Shown here: in pieces, positions 5,001 to 10,903 of the stretch
Position numbering within the stretch: the stretch's first letter is position 1
Layout: every line of letters begins with the position of its first letter
Source: Myxococcota bacterium
Lineage (GTDB): Bacteria > Myxococcota > UBA4151
Length of the DNA stretch: 10,903 nucleotides
Assembly: GCA_028823075.1 (NCBI GenBank)
Contig: JAPKCE010000035.1
Span: 1-10,903 of the forward strand
Reading direction: 5' to 3'
Position numbers and translations under genes: made by a program
Notes under the pieces: generated by a model
What the model saw: only the letters and a program-made list of their open reading frames with translations
Database searches by the model: none
What the model was told of the DNA's origin: nothing

Positions 5001-7514
5001 ATGCGTTACGTCTTACCCTTGAGTCTGCTGCTTGCAGCTTGTCCCATGTCTGAGCCAGGCGGCGAACCGGGAGCCGATGCCGGAAACTCGACCACTGATG
5101 CCGGACAGCCACCTCGGGATTCGGGTCCTGAACCCACGCAAAGCTGTGAAACTCCACTGCCCGCTGCGGCTGCGGGTCAAGACTGTTTGATCGAAGGCAG
5201 CGGCGATTCGCTGCTCATCGGCGGCGACTTACTGCTCGAAGACGGCGTCTTGGAAGATGGCTGGTTACTCATCGACAACAACGGCAAAATCGCCTGTATT
5301 GGCTGCGACTGTGCAGCTCAGGCTCAAAACGCCAAGACCGTCAGCTGCCCCGATGTGGTGGTGAGCCCAGGTTTGATCAACGCCCATGACCATATCGGCT
5401 TTATCAACGGCAAACCCTGGGTCGCAAGCGCCAACGACGTGGACCCAGACCAGCGCTGGCGCCATCGCCACGATTGGCGAAAAGGACGTCGAGGTCACCC
5501 GCGCGTACGCATCGAAGGCGGACGCGCTAGCAGCGAAGACCAGCAACTCGGCGAGATCCGCTTTGCCCTTGCCGGCGCCACCTCGATTAACGGCTCTGGC
5601 GGCGCAAGCGGATTTTTGCGCAACGTCGATCGCGGCGACCTGGACGAAGGCCTTAGCCAAGAACCCGTAGCCTATGAGACGTTCCCCCTTGGCGATTCTA
5701 GCGGCAGTGTTGAAGACGGTTCCTGCGGTTACGCGGCGCTCGACCAAAGCCGTCTGCTCAATGCCCCCAACAAGCGCGCCTTCACGCCTCATGTCGCCGA
5801 AGGAATCGACGGCGAAGCCCAGAACGAATTCGCCTGCATGACCGGTACCGACCAAAGCGGGTCCATCAATGTTCTTGGCGCCAACTCGGCGCTCATTCAC
5901 GGCATCGGCCTGACCACCGAAGACATCGATTTGATGGCCTTGCGCGGCATGAAGCTCATCTGGTCGCCGCGCTCCAACATCTCCCTCTACGGAGACACCG
6001 CCGACGTGCCGCTCTTTAAACGCTTGGGTATCCCGGTAGCCTTGGGAACTGACTGGGTGCAATCCGGCTCCATGAACGTGCTGCGCGAATTGGCCTGCGC
6101 AGCTCAATTCAATGAGCGCTATTGGGGCGCTGCCCTGAGCGAGCAAGACCTTTGGCGCATGGTCACCATCGACGCCGCCAAAGCCCTGGGCCTGCAGGCC
6201 TCCATCGGTAACTTAGCTGTCGGTTTAGAGGCCGATGTTACTCTACTGCGCCGTCGCGGGGGCGGCTACGCCAGCGTCGTTTACGGGCAGGTCAAAGATG
6301 TGCTGCTGACCTTGCGGTCAGGCCAGCCTCTAAGCGGCGATGCACTTCTCGTTGGCGCTTTGAACAACGCTTGCGATAGCATCGAAGTTTGCGGCGAGGT
6401 CAAACAGGTTTGCGCCCGCGCTGAGACCGGTAAAAGCTTTGCTGAACTCACCGGCAGCGGCACCATGTTGTATCCGATTTTCGATTGCGCTGAAGTTCCC
6501 GCCGACGAGCCGACCTGCGAACCGATGCGTCGCGAGTCGGACCGTTTCGGCGATTCGAATGCCTATACCGGGCTGCCCAGCGCCGATGACCAAGATGGCG
6601 ACGGCATTGCCAACGCTGACGATAACTGCCCGAACCTTTTCAACCCGATCCGCCCCATGCACAACGGCGCACAGCCCGACCTCGACGCTGATGGCTTTGG
6701 CGATGCTTGCGATGTTTGTCCCTTTGCTGCCGGTGAACCCCCCTGCCCTGATGCTCGCGATCGCGACGAAGACGGTGTTGGCGACTCGCAAGATAACTGC
6801 CCGATGATAGCGAATGCCGACCAGGCCGATGGCGATTCGGACGGGCATGGCGATGTTTGCGATGCCTGCCCCAACGACGCCAACCCCGGCGACACCCAAT
6901 GCCCGGCCGCTGAAACGACCATAGCGACGATCAAAGCAGGCGACGTGGCGCTTGACAGTTCCGTGCTGATTCGCGGCGCGGTGATTACCGCCGTGTCGCA
7001 AACCCGCGGCTTTTGGATCGCCCAAGGCAGTGGCGCAACCCAGGGGATTTACGTCTACAACAATGGTGACAGCCCGGCGGAATGGACCATCGGTGCGCCG
7101 GTCGATGTGCAAGGAACCTATGTTGAATTCCACGGGCTTAGCGAAATCAAAGACGCTCAGGTTAGCGTTCTCGCAGGCGGACCGGTTGCGCTCCCGGACG
7201 CGGTTAGCGTGAGCGCAGCAGAACTCGCCGACGGCGGCGCTCGCGCCGAAGCCCTCGAAGGCGCTTTAGTGCGGGTCGAGAACGTCGCCATTATGAATCC
7301 AAACCCCGATGGACCCGATAACGATTTCGGGCAGATCGAGATCTTCACCGGGCTCTGGCTAGACGACGTGATGGTTCGAAACCTCACCGCTGGCGACCTC
7401 TTCGCGCGCCAAACCGGCGTCGCTTTTATGAGCATCACGGGCATCGCTAGTTACACCTTTGAACATCGTAAGTTACTCCCCCGAACCCCAGAAGACATCG
7501 TTTTAATGCCTTAG
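5001..7514 (+). CDS. Secreted lipoprotein amidohydrolase with thrombospondin type 3 repeats
   Basis: 837 aa from the ATG at 5001, with GGAG at 4988-4991. The N-terminus MRYVLPLSLLLAAC is a lipoprotein signal with lipobox LAAC and lipidated Cys14. A low-complexity Asp/Gly/Pro/Thr linker (15-48) follows. Residues about 65-460 form a metal-dependent amidohydrolase of the deaminase/imidazolonepropionase-like group. PGLINAHDH carries His129 and His131, TPHVAEG has His264, LIHGIGL has His300 and ALGTDW has Asp351, so the metal ligands are complete. Four Ca2+-binding thrombospondin type 3 repeats occupy about 529-635. The end (about 636-837) is a beta-rich domain resembling the OB-fold/DUF5689-like modules of secreted proteins. 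Many Cys residues (99, 102, 104, 116 and pairs in the repeats) suit an oxidising compartment. It probably sits on the outer membrane or cell surface and cleaves an amide, ester-like or amino group; the substrate is unknown. It interrupts an otherwise cytoplasmic operon, 61 nt after the hydratase and 10 nt before the dehydrogenase. Confidence 0.9.
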   Translation: MRYVLPLSLLLAACPMSEPGGEPGADAGNSTTDAGQPPRDSGPEPTQSCETPLPAAAAGQDCLIEGSGDSLLIGGDLLLEDGVLEDGWLLIDNNGKIACIGCDCAAQAQNAKTVSCPDVVVSPGLINAHDHIGFINGKPWVASANDVDPDQRWRHRHDWRKGRRGHPRVRIEGGRASSEDQQLGEIRFALAGATSINGSGGASGFLRNVDRGDLDEGLSQEPVAYETFPLGDSSGSVEDGSCGYAALDQSRLLNAPNKRAFTPHVAEGIDGEAQNEFACMTGTDQSGSINVLGANSALIHGIGLTTEDIDLMALRGMKLIWSPRSNISLYGDTADVPLFKRLGIPVALGTDWVQSGSMNVLRELACAAQFNERYWGAALSEQDLWRMVTIDAAKALGLQASIGNLAVGLEADVTLLRRRGGGYASVVYGQVKDVLLTLRSGQPLSGDALLVGALNNACDSIEVCGEVKQVCARAETGKSFAELTGSGTMLYPIFDCAEVPADEPTCEPMRRESDRFGDSNAYTGLPSADDQDGDGIANADDNCPNLFNPIRPMHNGAQPDLDADGFGDACDVCPFAAGEPPCPDARDRDEDGVGDSQDNCPMIANADQADGDSDGHGDVCDACPNDANPGDTQCPAAETTIATIKAGDVALDSSVLIRGAVITAVSQTRGFWIAQGSGATQGIYVYNNGDSPAEWTIGAPVDVQGTYVEFHGLSEIKDAQVSVLAGGPVALPDAVSVSAAELADGGARAEALEGALVRVENVAIMNPNPDGPDNDFGQIEIFTGLWLDDVMVRNLTAGDLFARQTGVAFMSITGIASYTFEHRKLLPRTPEDIVLMP
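6585..6905 (+). repeat. Thrombospondin type 3 repeat block (protein-level)
   Basis: Within the lipoprotein, four Asp-rich Ca2+-binding units follow one another: DQDGDGIANADDNCP, DLDADGFGDACDVCP, DRDEDGVGDSQDNCP and DGDSDGHGDVCDACP. They have the D-x-D-x-D-G-x-x-D-x-x-D-x-C-P pattern of thrombospondin type 3 repeats. The units diverge at DNA level, so this is an old protein repeat and not a recent DNA duplication. It probably acts as a calcium-stiffened spacer between the catalytic and C-terminal domains. Confidence 0.88.
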
Positions 7515-7517
7515 GAG
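7514..7517 (+). promoter_or_regulatory. Shine-Dalgarno that decides a TTG start (7525)
   Basis: GGAG, sharing a base with the lipoprotein's TAG stop, lies 7 nt before TTG at 7525-7527. The TTG places the Rossmann motif GPGNIG at residues 10-15, as in the family, so this start is well supported. Confidence 0.7.
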
Positions 7518-7524
7518 CTTTCCT

Positions 7525-8436
7525 TTGACCAAACTCAAAGCGGCGATCATTGGTCCCGGTAATATCGGTACGGACTTGCTCTACAAAATGCTGCGCTCCG
7601 AGCATGTTGAGCCCCTTTGGATGGTCGGAATTGATGCCAATTCGGCGGGGCTCAAACGCGCCGCTGAGTTGGGTATAAAGACCACCGATAAAGGCGTCTC
7701 CGGGCTCATCGACTCGGGCGGCGCCGAGCAGATCGATCTGGTCTTTGATGCCACCTCTGCCAAAGTTCACGCCGCCAATTACGAAGCTCTAAAAGGCTAT
7801 GGGATCAACTTCATCGATCTGACCCCGGCAGCCATCGGAGCTTATTGCATCCCACCGGTTAACCTCGCTGAGCAGGTCGCCGCGGGCAACGACAACGTCA
7901 ACATGGTCACTTGCGGCGGACAGGCCACCATTCCCATGGTCGCTGCGGTCAACCGCGTTCAACCGGTGAGTTACGGCGAGATCATCGCCACCGTCGCCTC
8001 GCTCTCCATCGGCCCGGGAACGCGCAACAACATCGATGAATTTACGCGCACCACAGCAGCAGGGATTGAAAAGGTTGGTGGTGCTACCCGCGGAAAAGCG
8101 ATCATCGTCATCAACCCGGCCGACCCACCGATCATGATGCGCGACACCATTCATTGCATCATCGACGACCTCCCTAAAGAGGACGAGATCACCGCATCGA
8201 TCCATTCGATGGTCGCCGAGGTGCAAACCTATGTTCCCGGCTACCTGCTCAAAAACGGACCGGTTTTCGAAGCCCTTGGCGACGGCCGTTACCGGGTTTC
8301 AGTGTATATGGAGGTCACCGGTTTAGGGGACTTTTTGCCAAAGTACGCCGGCAACCTCGACATCATGACGGCCGCGGCGTTGCGCACCGGTGAGTTAATC
8401 GCCGAGCGGCGCCTGGCTCAAGGAGCAAAAGCATGA
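7525..8436 (+). CDS. hsaG: Acylating acetaldehyde/propionaldehyde dehydrogenase, HsaG/MhpF type
   Basis: 303 aa, the family's normal length. The Rossmann NAD-binding motif AIIGPGNIGTDL is at 7-18, the catalytic Cys130 in NMVTCGGQATIPM, and the family signature SIGPGTRNNIDEFTRTT at 161-177. The enzyme oxidises the short aldehyde released by the aldolase to its CoA thioester, using NAD+ and CoA. This would give acetyl-CoA from acetaldehyde or propionyl-CoA from propionaldehyde. Which one cannot be told from these residues. The start is TTG with a good Shine-Dalgarno at the end of the lipoprotein gene. Its stop overlaps the aldolase start by 4 nt. This fits the known biology, in which dehydrogenase and aldolase form a stable complex that channels the reactive aldehyde. 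Confidence 0.94.
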   Translation: MTKLKAAIIGPGNIGTDLLYKMLRSEHVEPLWMVGIDANSAGLKRAAELGIKTTDKGVSGLIDSGGAEQIDLVFDATSAKVHAANYEALKGYGINFIDLTPAAIGAYCIPPVNLAEQVAAGNDNVNMVTCGGQATIPMVAAVNRVQPVSYGEIIATVASLSIGPGTRNNIDEFTRTTAAGIEKVGGATRGKAIIVINPADPPIMMRDTIHCIIDDLPKEDEITASIHSMVAEVQTYVPGYLLKNGPVFEALGDGRYRVSVYMEVTGLGDFLPKYAGNLDIMTAAALRTGELIAERRLAQGAKA

Positions 8437-9494
8437 ACATCTTGGGCAAAAAGGTTATCCTACATGACAACTGCCTGCGCGATGGCATGCACGCCAAACA
8501 GCATCAGATCAGCCTCGATGAGATGGTAGCCATCGCTTGCGGGCTCGATCAAGCTGGCATCCCTCTGATCGAGGTGACTCATGGCGATGGGCTTGGCGGC
8601 GCTTCCATCAACTACGGATTCCCAGCGCACAGCGATGAGGAATACCTGCGCGCCGTCGTACCCAAAATGAAGCAGGCCAAAATATCTGCTTTGACTCTAC
8701 CGGGCATTGGCACCGTCGATCACTTAAAAATGGCTGTCGATTGCGGAGTGAGCTGCCTGCGAGTCGCCACCCATTGCAGCGAAGCCGACGTCTCGGGCCA
8801 GCACCTCGGCATGAGTAGGGCGCTGGGTGTCGATACGGTTGGTTTCTTGATGATGGCACATATGATCAGCCCCGAAGACCTGCTGGTGCAGGCAAAGATT
8901 ATGGAAGGCGAAGGGGCGAGCACGATCTATTGCACGGATTCCGCAGGCTATATGCTGCCCGCTGACGTGACCGCGCGCATAGGCGCCCTGCGCGCAGGGT
9001 TGCGACCTGAAACCGGTGTCGGATTCCACGGGCATCACAATATGGCGATGGGCGTCGCTAACTCCCTCGCTGCGATCGAGGCCGGTGCCCTGCGCATCGA
9101 TGGAAGCGCCGCTGGCATGGGCGCTGGTGCGGGCAACACACCGCTCGAAGTTCTAGTTGCTGTACTCGAGCGCATGGGCGCCCGTCATGGCTGTGATCTC
9201 TACGCCATAATGGATGTCGCCGAGGATTTAGTTCTCCCCTTAATGCAACGCCCCCCGGCCCATACAGTGCGTGTCGACCGGAACTCTTTGGTGCTTGGTT
9301 ACGCCGGTGTTTATTCGAGCTTTTTGCTCTTCGCCGAACGCGCCGCAGCCAAGTACGGGCTTCAGGCTCGAGACATTTTAGTGGAGCTAGGAAAAAGAAA
9401 AACCGTGGGGGGTCAAGAGGATATGATCGAAGACGTCGCTCTTGACCTTAAATCTGCAGAGTCCGGCTGGCAAAGCAATCCAAAGCCAGGCTAA
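8433..9494 (+). CDS. hsaF: 4-hydroxy-2-oxovalerate/-oxohexanoate aldolase, HsaF/MhpE/DmpG type
   Basis: 353 aa, a class II pyruvate aldolase of the DmpG/BphI/HsaF family with an HMGL-like TIM barrel and a C-terminal communication domain. LRDGMHA at 15-21 supplies Arg16, Asp17 (metal) and His20 (catalytic). HGHHN gives metal ligands His199 and His201. GYAGVYSSFLLFAERAA at 289-305 includes Tyr290 at the position of DmpG Tyr291, near the channel to the dehydrogenase. It cleaves the 4-hydroxy-2-oxoacid from the hydratase into pyruvate and an aldehyde. AGGAG at 8421-8425 precedes the ATG, and the gene overlaps the dehydrogenase by 4 nt. It appears complete, ending at TAA 9492-9494, and is the last recognisable pathway gene here. 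Confidence 0.95.
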   Translation: MNILGKKVILHDNCLRDGMHAKQHQISLDEMVAIACGLDQAGIPLIEVTHGDGLGGASINYGFPAHSDEEYLRAVVPKMKQAKISALTLPGIGTVDHLKMAVDCGVSCLRVATHCSEADVSGQHLGMSRALGVDTVGFLMMAHMISPEDLLVQAKIMEGEGASTIYCTDSAGYMLPADVTARIGALRAGLRPETGVGFHGHHNMAMGVANSLAAIEAGALRIDGSAAGMGAGAGNTPLEVLVAVLERMGARHGCDLYAIMDVAEDLVLPLMQRPPAHTVRVDRNSLVLGYAGVYSSFLLFAERAAAKYGLQARDILVELGKRKTVGGQEDMIEDVALDLKSAESGWQSNPKPG

Positions 9495-9498
9495 GGAG
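9493..9498 (+). promoter_or_regulatory. Orphan Shine-Dalgarno after the aldolase gene
   Basis: AAGGAG overlaps the aldolase stop, in the same position as the ribosome-binding sites of other genes in this operon. No ATG, GTG or TTG follows within about 13 nt. The methyltransferase ATG is 32 nt away and in-frame TAG at 9516-9518 blocks an earlier start for it. The site looks like a leftover from a lost or replaced downstream gene. Confidence 0.45.
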
Positions 9499-9530
9499 CA
9501 CGAACGACCAACAAATAGGCTCTCTCATTT

Positions 9531-10778
9531 ATGTCACAAACAGCAAAATCAACCTCTTCGTCAATCATCGAACAAAACCTTGCGATTCAAGGTGATAACC
9601 TGAGCATCCTCGGCGCCCTGGCCGATGAGATCAAAGGTAAAGTGCAATGCGTGATCGTCGACCCGCCTTACGCCTTCCCTAAAGAGGCGCTTAAAAGCGC
9701 GGATGGTGACTGGCAGACATTTTTGCGCCCGCGGATTGAAGCTTGCCGTGCAGCTTTGAGCGACAGCGGCGCCGCATTTATCCACGCCGACGACGCCCAT
9801 CTGGCCAATGTTCGCCTGCTCGCCGATGAGATCTTCGGTAACAAAAACTTTCTCAACATGGTCATCCTTAAAACGGCCGACCCCTCGGGCCTGCGCTCCA
9901 TCAACCCGCTGCCCTTTAATCAGACCGAATACCTGCTCATCTACACCAAAGACCGTAAGAGCTTCACTTATTATCCGCAGTTCGTCGAAGCGGGTTACGA
10001 CAGCGCTTACCGCAGCATCGTGCTCAACCCCGAAGCGCCCTATGGCAAATGGAAAACGGACAGCTTACCGCGTCATCTCGCCAAGATGATGGGCTACCGC
10101 AGCGTGCGTCAGGCGCGGGAGAAGATGGGTCTCAACTTCGAACAACACATGGCAGATTACGCGCTCAAAAACGCGGCCGCCGTGTTTCAGAGCACTCGAG
10201 TCAATCAGCGCGCCGGCTCGGCGGTGGTTAAACTCGGCCAAGCGAGTCATAAGAAACCCAAAACGATGATGCGCTTAGAGCGAAAGGATTACTCCGACAT
10301 CTACATGGTCGGGGGCCGACAACTGGCCTTTTATGCGACCAAACTGAACGAGGTCGACGGGCGTATGGTACCCACGAAAAAGCTCACCAACTTATGGATC
10401 GATATACCCTTTCATGGCGTCGGCTATGAAGGCGAGGCTAAATTCGCAGAGGGTAAAAAGCCGGAACGACTCGTACGGCGCATCCTGTCGATGTGTACGC
10501 AACCCGGGGACTTGGTGCTCGATCCCTTCGCCGGTTCGGGAACCACCGCGGCGACTTGCGAAAAACTCGGCAGGCGTTGGTTGGTCATCGACAACGACCG
10601 CAAGAATCTGGACAACCTGATCGTCCCGCGCCTCACTCGCGTGGTGAACGGGCTCGATGATACCGGCCTGAGCAAAGTCATGGAATACCCCAGCGGAGGG
10701 TCTTTTAAACGACTTAATTACAAGGGCGGCACCTTGGTCGACGCGGGCCAGGTCATGGGCTCTGCCAACACGGTTTAG
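9531..10778 (+). CDS. Beta-class DNA adenine methyltransferase (type III Mod-like, solitary)
   Basis: 415 aa. The catalytic motif IV DPPY (44-47, in VIVDPPYAFP) comes before the S-adenosylmethionine-binding motif I DPFAGSGTT (331-339), with the family motif KPERLV at 310-315. This order defines the beta class (N6_N4_Mtase family), and DPPY favours N6-adenine methylation. EIFGNKNFLNMVILK and QTEYLLIYTKD are also typical of type III Mod and related proteins. The middle (about 140-300) is probably the target-recognition region. At 415 aa it is shorter than a usual type III Mod subunit of about 600 or more. No restriction (Res) gene follows in the visible sequence; a minus-strand gene begins 3 nt later. 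It may be an orphan methyltransferase or belong to a system split elsewhere. No clear Shine-Dalgarno precedes the ATG at 9531, and I see no function linking it to the pathway. Confidence 0.88.
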   Translation: MSQTAKSTSSSIIEQNLAIQGDNLSILGALADEIKGKVQCVIVDPPYAFPKEALKSADGDWQTFLRPRIEACRAALSDSGAAFIHADDAHLANVRLLADEIFGNKNFLNMVILKTADPSGLRSINPLPFNQTEYLLIYTKDRKSFTYYPQFVEAGYDSAYRSIVLNPEAPYGKWKTDSLPRHLAKMMGYRSVRQAREKMGLNFEQHMADYALKNAAAVFQSTRVNQRAGSAVVKLGQASHKKPKTMMRLERKDYSDIYMVGGRQLAFYATKLNEVDGRMVPTKKLTNLWIDIPFHGVGYEGEAKFAEGKKPERLVRRILSMCTQPGDLVLDPFAGSGTTAATCEKLGRRWLVIDNDRKNLDNLIVPRLTRVVNGLDDTGLSKVMEYPSGGSFKRLNYKGGTLVDAGQVMGSANTV

Positions 10779-10781
10779 GGC

Positions 10782-10903
10782 TCAACCCTCGAGATAAAGA
10801 GCGCAGCGCGGGCAAACGCGCACCGCCTCTTCAAGCTGAGAGCGCAAAGCCTCGCTTATTTTGTGATGCTCGACGACGAGCTCATCGTCATCGGTCAAAC
10901 GAA
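10782..10903 (-). CDS. C-terminal fragment of a ferredoxin-like protein
   Basis: Read on the minus strand, an open frame enters from the right edge and ends at TGA (complement of 10782-10784), giving 39 residues. The tail EALRSQLEEAVRVCPRCALYLEG matches the C-terminus of small single-cluster [3Fe-4S]/[4Fe-4S] ferredoxins. There an acidic stretch is followed by a helix and a final Cys-Pro-x-x-Ala that supplies the last cluster ligand. Ferredoxins of this type often feed electrons to P450s or Rieske oxygenases, including those of steroid and aromatic degradation, but nothing here shows its partner. It converges on the methyltransferase gene with only 3 nt between stops, and no terminator is visible. 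The N-terminal part, with the other Cys ligands, is outside the window. Confidence 0.55.
   Translation of the reverse strand, partial: RLTDDDELVVEHHKISEALRSQLEEAVRVCPRCALYLEG

Noticed and set aside
5430..5520. Possible frameshift in the lipoprotein (Arg/His/Asp-rich stretch around residues 145-175)
   Set aside because: The stretch looks odd, but the frame stays open and the conserved blocks before (NAHDH) and after (GATSINGSGG) are in the same frame.
5265..6146. Long minus-strand open frame (293 codons) opposite the lipoprotein gene
   Set aside because: It lies opposite a gene with complete catalytic motifs and shows no recognisable domain. Such antisense frames are common in GC-rich genes.
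6585..6905. DNA repeat or CRISPR-like array
   Set aside because: The periodicity is at protein level only; there are no identical repeats or unique spacers.
6330..7133. Minus-strand open frame of 267 codons opposite the thrombospondin repeats
   Set aside because: Its Val/Ala/Ile-rich repetitive sequence is the mirror of the Asp-rich repeat codons, so it is a shadow.
10779..10830. Terminator between the convergent genes
   Set aside because: The stops are 3 nt apart and I find no GC-rich stem followed by a T run in either direction.

Overview
The window is almost fully coding and carries a compact, co-directional catabolic operon for aromatic-ring meta-cleavage on the + strand (about 429-9494). 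An unrelated exported-protein gene diverges from it on the left. On the right are a solitary DNA methyltransferase gene and the tail of a convergent ferredoxin-like gene. The GC-rich DNA encodes a long lipoprotein with an Asp/Gly/Pro-rich linker and thrombospondin type 3 repeats, next to an exported CsgG/FlgO-like protein. This style is typical of the former Deltaproteobacteria (Myxococcota/Bradymonadota-like bacteria). The assignment is inferred from protein style, not from a marker gene.

Layout: (1) 1-255, minus strand: N-terminal part of a signal-peptide protein. (2) 256-428: divergent intergenic region with a palindrome fitting the KstR-type TetR operator consensus TNNAACNNGTTNNA at 390-403. 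(3) 429-4939: five genes joined by 4-nt or 1-nt overlaps or a 2-nt gap. They encode an amidohydrolase-fold protein lacking most metal ligands, an HsaA-type flavin-dependent hydroxylase, an HsaC/BphC-type extradiol dioxygenase, an HsaD/BphD-type C-C hydrolase and an HsaE/MhpD-type hydratase. (4) 5001-7514: a predicted outer-membrane or periplasmic amidohydrolase lipoprotein embedded in the operon. (5) 7525-9494: acylating acetaldehyde/propionaldehyde dehydrogenase and 4-hydroxy-2-oxoacid aldolase, overlapping by 4 nt. (6) 9531-10778: beta-class DNA methyltransferase. (7) 10782-10903, minus strand: C-terminal end of a ferredoxin-like protein.

Together the cytoplasmic enzymes make a complete route from a phenol. 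Ortho-hydroxylation gives a catechol, extradiol cleavage follows, then hydrolysis of the ring-fission product to a carboxylic acid plus a 2-hydroxydienoate. Hydration, aldol cleavage to pyruvate plus an aldehyde, and oxidation of the aldehyde to acyl-CoA complete it. The best-known matching set is HsaA-C-D-E-G-F of actinobacterial steroid A/B-ring degradation, and the operator candidate also points to steroid-type regulation. The actual substrate cannot be read from the window. No flavin reductase for the hydroxylase, no ring-activating enzymes and no regulator gene are present here.

I saw no tRNA or rRNA genes, CRISPR arrays, insertion sequences or convincing terminators.
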